From Anatilimnocola floriformis (GTDB lineage: Bacteria; Planctomycetota; Planctomycetia; Pirellulales; Pirellulaceae), in NCBI RefSeq assembly GCF_024256385.1, contig NZ_JAMLFW010000001.1:2418001-2482000 (forward strand): a stretch of DNA of 64,000 nt, in the 5' to 3' direction. The notes below the pieces were generated by a model, which ran no database searches, was not told the DNA's origin, and saw only the letters and a list, made by a program, of their open reading frames with translations. Positions 44,012-51,730 of the stretch are shown one piece after another. Every line of letters begins with the position of its first letter. Position 1 is the stretch's first letter. A program made the translations under genes and the position numbers.

Positions 44012-45289
44012 ATGGGCTCACCCTGGTCGCGAATGATTTTCATCCTGCCGCTTCTCGCGTTTGCCCCGCAGGTTCTGGCAGACGATTGGAACCAATGGCT
44101 GGGCCCCAAGCGGGACGGCAGTACGACCGAAAAGGTCGCTCCTTGGAAGGGAGAGACTGCGCCGAAGGAATGTTGGCGGCTGGAAGTGGGAAACGGCTTT
44201 GCGATGCCGGTGATCGCCCAGGGGCGGGTCTTCGTGCATGCCCGTGGTTCTGATCCGGCCAAGGAAGAAGAGCAAGTCACCGCGATTGATCTCGCCACTG
44301 GCAAGGAACTGTGGAAAGACATTTACGAGCGGCCCAAGTTCTCCAGCGTGCTCGGCACCGGTCCGCGAGCGGCGCCGACGGTTGCTGGCAAAAAACTGTT
44401 CACCATCGGCATCAACGGCGTGATGAGTTGCTACGACATCGAGCAAGGGAAGCGGCTGTGGCAAGTCGATGTTTATGAGCGATTCAATGCCACGCTGCCA
44501 AACTTCGCTGTCTGCTGCTCGCCGCTAGTGATCGGTAACCGGGTGATCCTCAGCGTTGGTGGCAAAGGGCATTCTCTCGTCGCCCTGCATACCGAGACGG
44601 GCGAAACGGTTTGGGAAATGCTCGATGATGAAGCGAGCACTTCCTCGCCGATTCTCTTTACGGGTGGCGAGCGACTGCCGGGCACATCGCCGGATGTCGT
44701 CTTCATGACGCCGCTGCGAATGATCGGCGTCGATCCGATCAATGGCTCGGTGCGTTGGGACCATCCGATGGTGTTTCAACAAGCCGGCACTTCGCCGACG
44801 CCGCTGGCTTTCAAAAATCGAGTTGTCGCCAGCACACAAGCGCACGGCGCGGTCGCCGTTCACATCAAAAAGGATGGCGATGGTCAGGACGACGCGTTAG
44901 CCGCGCAAGCTTCCTGGCATGTCCCTGAAGCCAAGAGCTACTTTTCCTCCGGTGTCGTCGCCAACAACCGCCTGGTGCTGGTGACGAACGTCGTCGAGAT
45001 CCTGCCGAATACTTCTCTCACTTATCTCGATGGGGAAACCGGCAAGCAGCTTTGGAAAAAGAGTAACGTCGGCTATTTTCACGCCGGCATCATGCGGCTG
45101 GGCGACCAAAAACTGCTGATGCTGAATGACTCCGGCCGGCTGTCGCTCGTCGAACTGAGCGATGACGGCATGAAAGAATTGGCCTCGCATCAAGCCTGCG
45201 GCGGCACGCTGGTTTCGCCGGCACTTTCCGCAGGTCGCCTGGTAGTGCGGGATGCGAAAGAACTGGTTTGCTGGGAGTTTGCCAAGTGA
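44012..45289 (+). CDS. Secreted PQQ-like beta-propeller protein
   Basis: 425 aa with a signal peptide (MIFILPLLAFAPQVLA within the first 23 residues) and GGAG before the ATG. The chain starts DWNQWLGPKRDGSTTE, the usual W-P-x-x-x-G opening of planctomycete PQQ-like proteins, then has blades such as AIDLATGKELWKDI, CYDIEQGKRLWQVDV, ALHTETGETVWEMLDD and YLDGETGKQLWKK. First of four genes joined to the DUF1549/1553 gene by a GTGA overlap. May be a cofactor enzyme or a scaffold. Confidence 0.87.
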   Translation: MGSPWSRMIFILPLLAFAPQVLADDWNQWLGPKRDGSTTEKVAPWKGETAPKECWRLEVGNGFAMPVIAQGRVFVHARGSDPAKEEEQVTAIDLATGKELWKDIYERPKFSSVLGTGPRAAPTVAGKKLFTIGINGVMSCYDIEQGKRLWQVDVYERFNATLPNFAVCCSPLVIGNRVILSVGGKGHSLVALHTETGETVWEMLDDEASTSSPILFTGGERLPGTSPDVVFMTPLRMIGVDPINGSVRWDHPMVFQQAGTSPTPLAFKNRVVASTQAHGAVAVHIKKDGDGQDDALAAQASWHVPEAKSYFSSGVVANNRLVLVTNVVEILPNTSLTYLDGETGKQLWKKSNVGYFHAGIMRLGDQKLLMLNDSGRLSLVELSDDGMKELASHQACGGTLVSPALSAGRLVVRDAKELVCWEFAK

Positions 45290-46824
45290 AGTTTTCGTTG
45301 CTGTTGATGGTTCTTTTCACGTTCGCGGCGGAATTTGCCTTCGCCGCAGAACGTGATGCCGCCGCGCTTGCGCAGCGGATCGATCGTCAACTCGATGCTC
45401 ACTTTGCCGCGGCGGGAATCGAAGTTGCGCCGCGCGCTGACGATGCGGAGTTCTTTCGCCGTTTGTCACTCGATCTGATCGGCCGAGTGCCGCGCGTTGC
45501 CGAGGTTCGCGAGTTCCTCGCCGATCCCGCGCCCGACAAACGGCAGCGGATGATTCGGACGTTATTGCAACATCCGCGACATGCCATTCATCAAGCCAAT
45601 CTCTGGCGAGCTGAGTTGCTCCCGGAAGCCAATTCTGATCGCACGGCGGCGCTGCTGCAGCGAGGTTTCGAGAACTGGCTTGCCGAGCAGTTCCGCCAGC
45701 GAGCGCGCTACGACCAAATCGTGCGACAACTCATCACCGTACCGCTGCCGCCGCTCGATCAACCTGCCGAGCCGATCCTCCGCGATCCCGAGCGGGCCAA
45801 TCCTCTCGCCTTCATCGCTGCCAAAGGGAAGCCGGAAAACGTCGCGGCGGCCGTGACGCGAACTTTCCTCGGCATTCGCCTCGAATGTGCCGAATGCCAC
45901 AACCATCCGTTCGCCAGTTGGTCGCAGGAGCAATTCTGGAATCAGGCCGCGTTCTTCGGCGGGCTGAAGAAGAGCGGCGCTGGTTTGCTTGAGCCACTAC
46001 GTGAAGATCGCACGAGTCGAACGGTCATCTACGAACAAGACAAAAAGACCTACTCCGCTCGGCTGCTCGATCGGACCACCGACGCAGTTGCCGATGAGCG
46101 CTCCGGCCGCGAAGTCCTCGCCGATTGGCTAATCGCGCCGGCGAATCCATTTTTCGCGCGAGCTGGCGCAAATCGCGTGTGGGGACAACTCTTCGGAGTC
46201 GGCCTGGTTGAGCCTGTCGACGATTTTCATGACGAGAATCCCGCCAGTCATCCGGCGCTGCTCGCCGAAATTGGTCAGGGGTTCGCGACCAGCGGTTTTG
46301 ATCTCGATTATTTAACGGAAGCAATCTGTCTGACCAATGCTTATCAGCGCACGAGTGCCCGCACGCACGCGAGTCAGGACAATACAAAGCTCCCTGCGCG
46401 AATGACGGCCAAGGGCCTGACCGGTGAACAGTTTTTCGATAGTCTCGCATTGGTCGTCGGTTATCGCGACGAACCCGACCAAGGCCGAGCTCGCCGCGAA
46501 TATCTCAGCCGGTTTGCCCGCCTCACCGCGCCGAGCGAACCCGAGACTTCCGTGCAGCAAGCTCTGACGCTGTTGAACGGTCGCTTCATCGCGGCTGCGA
46601 CCAATCCGCGGACCAACGCGACCCTCATTGCAGTGCTGCAAACCCCCGGTTTGAGCGACAGCGACCGGATCGAAACGCTCTACCTCGCGACGCTTGGCCG
46701 CTTGCCGACCGCGGAAGAAGTAACGAAGCTGAAGGGGGCTCGGAAGGATGTGGAGACCGACACCTTTCATGCCGATGTATTTTGGCTGCTGCTCAACACC
46801 GCCGAATTTCGGCTGAACCATTAA
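45286..46824 (+). CDS. DUF1549/DUF1553 family protein
   Basis: 512 aa starting with GTG at 45286, overlapping the preceding TGA as GTGA. Signal peptide (KFSLLLMVLFTFAAEFAFA). DUF1549: FFRRLSLDLIGRVPRVAEVR; then a haem-like CAECHNHPFASW near residue 203; DUF1553: VLADWLIAPANPFFARAGAN and NRVWGQLFGVGLVEPVDDFH. Unlike many relatives it lacks an N-terminal PSCyt1 cytochrome module. Function is unproven; these proteins accompany DUF1501 in planctomycetes. Confidence 0.92.
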   Translation: MKFSLLLMVLFTFAAEFAFAAERDAAALAQRIDRQLDAHFAAAGIEVAPRADDAEFFRRLSLDLIGRVPRVAEVREFLADPAPDKRQRMIRTLLQHPRHAIHQANLWRAELLPEANSDRTAALLQRGFENWLAEQFRQRARYDQIVRQLITVPLPPLDQPAEPILRDPERANPLAFIAAKGKPENVAAAVTRTFLGIRLECAECHNHPFASWSQEQFWNQAAFFGGLKKSGAGLLEPLREDRTSRTVIYEQDKKTYSARLLDRTTDAVADERSGREVLADWLIAPANPFFARAGANRVWGQLFGVGLVEPVDDFHDENPASHPALLAEIGQGFATSGFDLDYLTEAICLTNAYQRTSARTHASQDNTKLPARMTAKGLTGEQFFDSLALVVGYRDEPDQGRARREYLSRFARLTAPSEPETSVQQALTLLNGRFIAAATNPRTNATLIAVLQTPGLSDSDRIETLYLATLGRLPTAEEVTKLKGARKDVETDTFHADVFWLLLNTAEFRLNH

Positions 46825-46835
46825 GCGAGGCACAC

Positions 46836-48110
46836 ATGACACAATCATTTTCGCGACGCACATTGCTGCAAGGTTCAGCCGTTGGTTTGTCGGCGGCTTC
46901 GCTGCCCATTTTGAATGTTGCCGCACGAGCAGCGACTGAGCCCGCGCGGAAGCGCTCCTGCATTCTGCTGTGGATGGCCGGTGGGCCGAGCCAACTCGAT
47001 ACGTTCGATCCCAAGCCGAAGACCGACAACGGCGGGCCGTTTCAAGCAATCTCGACAAACGTGCCAGGGCTGCAAATCTGCGAACACCTGCCGAAGCTGT
47101 CGCGACATGCCGATCGCCTGGCCCTCATTCGTTCGATGCAGACGAAAGAAGGTGACCACGGCCGCGCGACCACGCACTTGCAAACTGGTTACACGCCGCA
47201 AGGGCCGATCCGTTTTCCGGCGCTCGGCTCGCTCGTGTCGAAAGAACTCGCTCGCGAACAGGCCGATCTCCCTGCCTTCGCCAGCGTCACGCCGCAGGGC
47301 AACTTTGCCCAGCCGGCAGTCGCGGCCGGTTTTCTCGGACCGAATCACGCGCCGCTGGTTGTTTCTGGTTCTGGCGGCAACTTGAAAGTCGAAGACTTGC
47401 AATCGGCTGAAATCGACGAAATTCGGCAGCGAGCACGGATGCAGATGTTGCGCGAACTGCAACAGCCGTTCGTCGCGAGTCGGCCGGGCCCCGGAACTGC
47501 TAGTCACGTCACAGCCTACGATCGCGCCGAACGACTCGGCAAAACCGCCGCAGCCGATGCTTTCGATCTGACTCGCGAAGAAGCAAAACTTCGCGATGAG
47601 TACGGCCGCGGCCTGTTCGGTCAGGGATGTTTGCTGGCCCGCCGATTGGTCGAGCGCGAAGTGCCGCTGGTGCAAGTCACGCTCAACGGCTGGGACACGC
47701 ACGACAACAACTTCGAGCAAGTGAAGAACCTCTGCGGCACGCTCGATAACGGCTGGGCCACGCTGATGCGCGACCTCAGCGACCACGGCTTGCTCGATTC
47801 CACGCTCGTCGTCTGCATGGGTGAATTCGGCCGCACGCCGGGGATCAATCCGCGTGTCGGCCGCGACCATTTTCCATCTGCTTGGAGCGTTGTGCTCGGC
47901 GGCGGTGGCGTTCAAGGGGGCAGCATCATCGGCCGCACGAGTGCTGATGGCTTGGCCGTGGAAGATCGTCCCGTCCGCGTGCCGGATTTGATGGCCACAA
48001 TTTTTCTGGCCCTCGGCCTCAATCCCGAAAAGCAAAATATGTCGAACGTCGGCCGGCCGATCCGCCTGGCTGATCCCGATGCGAAGCCGATTCGCGAGGT
48101 TCTGGCATGA
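46836..48110 (+). CDS. DUF1501 family secreted protein
   Basis: 424 aa from the ATG at 46836, 11 bases after the DUF1553 stop. Tat-type leader (SFSRRTLLQGSAVGLSAASL). The body matches DUF1501: CILLWMAGGPSQLDTFDPKP, RHADRLALIRSMQTKEGDHG, TLNGWDTHDNNFEQVKNLCG, VVCMGEFGRTPGINPRVGRD and HFPSAWSVVLGGGGVQGG. The fold is of the alkaline phosphatase/sulfatase superfamily and the conserved Asp/His residues fit a metal site, although the activity is unproven. ATGA overlap with the EF-hand gene. Confidence 0.93.
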   Translation: MTQSFSRRTLLQGSAVGLSAASLPILNVAARAATEPARKRSCILLWMAGGPSQLDTFDPKPKTDNGGPFQAISTNVPGLQICEHLPKLSRHADRLALIRSMQTKEGDHGRATTHLQTGYTPQGPIRFPALGSLVSKELAREQADLPAFASVTPQGNFAQPAVAAGFLGPNHAPLVVSGSGGNLKVEDLQSAEIDEIRQRARMQMLRELQQPFVASRPGPGTASHVTAYDRAERLGKTAAADAFDLTREEAKLRDEYGRGLFGQGCLLARRLVEREVPLVQVTLNGWDTHDNNFEQVKNLCGTLDNGWATLMRDLSDHGLLDSTLVVCMGEFGRTPGINPRVGRDHFPSAWSVVLGGGGVQGGSIIGRTSADGLAVEDRPVRVPDLMATIFLALGLNPEKQNMSNVGRPIRLADPDAKPIREVLA

Positions 48111-49420
48111 GAGGCTGGGCGATTGTTTTCGCCTCTGTCTGCTCCGCTGCGATCGCCGCCGCGGAGCCGAGCCCCGTGCCGTTGCAGTTGGAGGTAACGA
48201 AGAACGGCGAATCGCTGCAGGTTGCCTTCGACGCTTTTCTCGCCAAAGTGATTGCGCACTTCGACGCTGATGGTGACGGCCAGCTCTCAGTACGCGAAGT
48301 GGAACGCGTGTTTCCGTTTCCGCTGGCGACAGGAAAGTTCGCAGCGCTGCAACTTGCGACGGCCGACACTTCCGCCGATGGCCAGGTTGATCTGAAAGAA
48401 CTACAGGCCTGGTGCGCGAAGGCCCAGATCACACCACTCACGCAGGCCACTGCCGCGGCAACCGCCGACGATCAGCGTTTGGCGACCATCTTCGTCACGG
48501 CGCTTGATGCTGATGGCAACGGCAAGATCAAGCCGAAAGAGTGGCAAACCGCCGCGAGGCGGTTACAGCAGTTCGATTTGAATGATGATGAAACGCTCGA
48601 GTTGAAAGAACTGCTCTCTGGCTCGCGCGTTTCAGTTGATTTAAAAAGAACAGCGAAAGACGAGCCGATCAGGTACAAGTTGCGATTGAATCTTGGCGAC
48701 GTTCCATCGGCCTCGCTTGAAATTGAAAACGAGAAGCAATCGCTGCCAATTGAGATTCAGCGTTTCCATTACGCGAACAATACGAAGTCGGTTATCCTCA
48801 GCGGCCGGTTGTCGCGGGAGTTGCCGAATATCGCCAACGTGGCCGAATTTCTCGTGGCTCAACTAGAAGGAGCCAGCAGCGGCGGCGGCTTGAAAAAATC
48901 GGCCGTCATGAGTGACGAGTCTCTCGCCGGGCTCCGCGATCTCTTCGACTACGCCGATCGCAATCAAGATGGGTTGCTGATGGCGGCCGAACTGCGCAGT
49001 TACTGCGAGCTGATCGCCGAAGGCCTGGCCGTGCGGTATTACGTGGTGTTGCAAGACCGCGGCGGGAATTGGTTTTCATTTCTCGATATCGACGGTGACC
49101 AACGGTTGTCAGCGAAAGAACTGACGCAGTTGCGAAGCTTGCCACGAACGGAAAGTGGTGAACTCGCGCGACTGCAGGAGTTAGAGTTTCGTCCACTGCC
49201 GATCAATGCCTGGGGCGGCGTACCGATTCCGCCGCTGGCGCGCAAGAAGGCGGTTCCGGCAAAGCCGAAAGCAACATCACCGGCCTGGTTCGTCTCACAA
49301 GATCGCAACGGCGATTTCTATCTTTCCCGCCGGGAGTTTCTCGGACCAGTCGCGCTGTTTGAGTCGCTTGACGCGAACGATGATGATCTGATCGATGCTG
49401 CCGAAGCGGCGGCGAAGTGA
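48107..49420 (+). CDS. Secreted EF-hand calcium-binding protein
   Basis: 437 aa; the ATG overlaps the DUF1501 stop as ATGA. Signal peptide (RGWAIVFASVCSAAIAAA). I can read up to eight EF-hand-type loops: DADGDGQLSVRE (from residue 53), DTSADGQVDLKE, DADGNGKIKPKE, DLNDDETLELKE, DRNQDGLLMAAE, DIDGDQRLSAKE, DRNGDFYLSRRE and DANDDDLIDAAE. A non-repeat segment of about 110 residues separates the first four from the last four. Likely binds calcium in the periplasm, and its last place in the operon suggests it stabilises or regulates the partner proteins. Ends one base before the convergent GH13 gene. Confidence 0.88.
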   Translation: MRGWAIVFASVCSAAIAAAEPSPVPLQLEVTKNGESLQVAFDAFLAKVIAHFDADGDGQLSVREVERVFPFPLATGKFAALQLATADTSADGQVDLKELQAWCAKAQITPLTQATAAATADDQRLATIFVTALDADGNGKIKPKEWQTAARRLQQFDLNDDETLELKELLSGSRVSVDLKRTAKDEPIRYKLRLNLGDVPSASLEIENEKQSLPIEIQRFHYANNTKSVILSGRLSRELPNIANVAEFLVAQLEGASSGGGLKKSAVMSDESLAGLRDLFDYADRNQDGLLMAAELRSYCELIAEGLAVRYYVVLQDRGGNWFSFLDIDGDQRLSAKELTQLRSLPRTESGELARLQELEFRPLPINAWGGVPIPPLARKKAVPAKPKATSPAWFVSQDRNGDFYLSRREFLGPVALFESLDANDDDLIDAAEAAAK

Positions 49421-49421
49421 A

Positions 49422-50888
49422 CTACTCCTGCAGTACGTAAATCGCCGCTTGCCACGGTTGCATGTCGAGAAAGAAACTGCGGGCCATATCGTCGCCGTTC
49501 CAGGTGAAAACAGCGTCGCTCAGTTGATCGCACAGTCGCCAGGTGTGCCCCGCCAGATCGCCGTAGGGAAGCTGCGCGTGGCATTGACTTTGATGATCTG
49601 AAAAGTTCACGGCGACGATCAACCGCGAGTGGCCGGCGCCTTGCCAGGCAAACACAACGAAGCTGTCGTGCGTGCCGTTTTCTTCCCAAGCCGGCGTGCA
49701 CTCGACGAGTTGCCAGTTGCCATTGTGCAGCGATGGCACGTGCAAGGCAGCCAGCAGTCGTTGATAGAAAGCCGCAATCCGTTCGTCGGTCGGTTCGTTC
49801 GGTCCACGTCCGAGGTGCGGCGAAATTCGTTTCTTAAAACCTTCAAATTGCCCCTGATGGAAGAACCGCAATCCAGGAGAGCAGTAACTAATGACGGCTG
49901 CTGCTTCATGCACGCCTGGCGGAAAAGTGGCCGCAGCCCGTGGTTCATCGTGGTTCTCGACAAACCGCGCGAGCTTGTCTTGATAGTCGAGACCAGCCCA
50001 TAAGTGCTCGCGCACCGGCTTGGCCGCTCCCGCATGCAAGCGATCGTACAGTCGTTTGTCGTAGCAGTAGTCGAAGCCCTGCTGCTGCAAATCCCATTCG
50101 CGATCCCAGTAGACTTCGGCCATGAACGTGAAATCTGCCTCTAGCTGTCGAACCGCGTGTATCGCTCGCGGCCAGAACGATTCCGCGGCAAGTCCCCATG
50201 TTGCGGCAAAGATGTCGGGCAGCACGAGCATCGCCATATCGCAGCGCAGGCCATCGCACTGGCCAGAGATACGGCGCAGCTCTTCAATCAGGGCGGCCTG
50301 CGTTGCCGGATTGCCGTAATTCAGCTGCAGCGTATCGGGCCAGCCATCGAAATAGGGATCGCGGCCGTGCGCAAGAAGTTTGTCGCCGCCGGCGCGTTTC
50401 ACCCACAAGTAATTCTGCGGCGCACGAGCGAGATCCTCTTCAGTTCCCGGAACATAATACTCCGGATGCTCCTCCACCCAATGATGATCGATAGCAGTGT
50501 GGTTCGGCACGAAGTCGAGCATCAACTTCATATCGCGCGCCTGCAGCCGAGCACGAAAGCGCGCGAGCGCCGCATCGCCGCCCAGATCCTCGTGAACTCG
50601 ATAAGCTGAGATCGCAAAGCCGGAGCCGATGATGTCATCTTCGGTCAGGTCCGGTAGTGTTTCGCGAAACTCCGCCAGCCAGGCAGGATTGCTGCGCGAA
50701 ATCTGCCGGCCGATGAGTCCGGTTTGCCAGACGCTCAGCAACCAGATCCAGTCAAAGCCCGCAGCCTGCCAGTTGTCGAGCACGGAGTCGGGAACATCGT
50801 CCAAGGTCGCCGCGCGATTTAATCGCTGCGAGTGCTTTTGCAGCCAGACTCGCGTGTTCACCTGATAAAGGAGCGGATAACGCGACAT
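49422..50888 (-). CDS. GH13 alpha-amylase-family protein
   Basis: 488 aa, no signal peptide. GH13 barrel: LMLDFVPNHTAIDH, DGLRCDMAMLV with the nucleophile Asp 217, FMAEVYWD with the acid/base Glu 258, and VENHDEPRAA with Asp 314. The C-terminal domain (VVFAWQGAGHSRLIVAVNFS) is the usual beta-sandwich. Cytosolic. Substrate not predictable; relatives include maltose- and trehalose-active enzymes. Its place at the end of the ppk2-glucosidase group suggests storage-glucan or trehalose metabolism, which is inference. Confidence 0.9.
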   Translation of the reverse strand: MSRYPLLYQVNTRVWLQKHSQRLNRAATLDDVPDSVLDNWQAAGFDWIWLLSVWQTGLIGRQISRSNPAWLAEFRETLPDLTEDDIIGSGFAISAYRVHEDLGGDAALARFRARLQARDMKLMLDFVPNHTAIDHHWVEEHPEYYVPGTEEDLARAPQNYLWVKRAGGDKLLAHGRDPYFDGWPDTLQLNYGNPATQAALIEELRRISGQCDGLRCDMAMLVLPDIFAATWGLAAESFWPRAIHAVRQLEADFTFMAEVYWDREWDLQQQGFDYCYDKRLYDRLHAGAAKPVREHLWAGLDYQDKLARFVENHDEPRAAATFPPGVHEAAAVISYCSPGLRFFHQGQFEGFKKRISPHLGRGPNEPTDERIAAFYQRLLAALHVPSLHNGNWQLVECTPAWEENGTHDSFVVFAWQGAGHSRLIVAVNFSDHQSQCHAQLPYGDLAGHTWRLCDQLSDAVFTWNGDDMARSFFLDMQPWQAAIYVLQE

Positions 50889-50914
50889 GGATCAACTCTT
50901 AAAAGCAGTAAGGT

Positions 50915-51685
50915 TTACGGTTGGCCGGCGGCGATCATCGTTTGCACATTGACCATCGCATCCTGACTGACGCGAAGCAACCCTTCTTGACCGCGGTCGA
51001 GATCGGCGATCATCAGCAGCACTATCGTAAACGAGATAGTCAGCACCAGCATTGCCGGTGAGCGACGCGTGGTCGAGAGCCCGCACATGTAACCCACGGC
51101 GGCAAAGCTCATCACAGCCAGACTGTTGAGACCAAACCAGAGTTCGGCGGGGATGCGGCTGCGCAGGGCGACTTGCAACCGCACTTCATGCTGATCGATT
51201 AGACCGTTGAGAGCCGCGATATACAGCCCCACGGTTTCGGCCTGCGGGCTCGCATTGCCAGCGCTGGTTGCTTCCTTCCAGAGCAAGCCCTGGATTTCGC
51301 CGGAACGCACGATCGCAGCCTCGAGCTTTCGATCCTTCACTGCCTGCAGGCGAATCGTCACGTATTCCTGCAGTAGCTTCTGAGAAGAAGATTGCTCCTC
51401 CCGTGGCAGAAAACTCGTGCGCAAATAAGTGGTGCCGATAGCGTTGGCTTCTTCAAGCACGGCCCGGCGGCGGGCTTCGAAGCGCGATGCGGCGAAATTA
51501 AACGTGAAGCCGAGTACGAGGGCCAGCAAACCGAGAATGGCCGCGACCATCGCGCCGACCGGCTGTTCGCGCTCGTCGGGCGTGCGCTCATGACGCCAAT
51601 GCCCCGCGCGATAGCCGGCTTCGAGCGCCAGCGAAAGCAACGCCAGCGTGGTAAGCACAATCACCCACAACGGCAGCGAGTCCAT
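50915..51685 (-). CDS. DUF4239-like membrane protein
   Basis: 256 aa with two N-terminal helices (LPLWVIVLTTLALLSLALE and VGAMVAAILGLLALVLGFTF) and two C-terminal ones (FGLNSLAVMSFAAVGYMCGL and AMLVLTISFTIVLLMIADLD). Between them is a helical soluble stretch (RRRAVLEEANAIGTTYLRTS). This layout matches the DUF4239 / bestrophin-like family, proposed ion channels or regulators of unknown function. Located 26 bp from the GH13 gene and 45 bp from the MGH1 gene. Confidence 0.75.
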   Translation of the reverse strand: MDSLPLWVIVLTTLALLSLALEAGYRAGHWRHERTPDEREQPVGAMVAAILGLLALVLGFTFNFAASRFEARRRAVLEEANAIGTTYLRTSFLPREEQSSSQKLLQEYVTIRLQAVKDRKLEAAIVRSGEIQGLLWKEATSAGNASPQAETVGLYIAALNGLIDQHEVRLQVALRSRIPAELWFGLNSLAVMSFAAVGYMCGLSTTRRSPAMLVLTISFTIVLLMIADLDRGQEGLLRVSQDAMVNVQTMIAAGQP

Positions 51686-51730
51686 AAGTCAAGCGAACCT
51701 AAAGGCAGGAATGAAATAGCGACAGGGCGA

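Noticed and set aside
46875-48035. Minus-strand frame of 386 codons opposite DUF1501
   Set aside because: Antisense to a gene with strong family motifs and a well-placed start; no motif in the antisense product.
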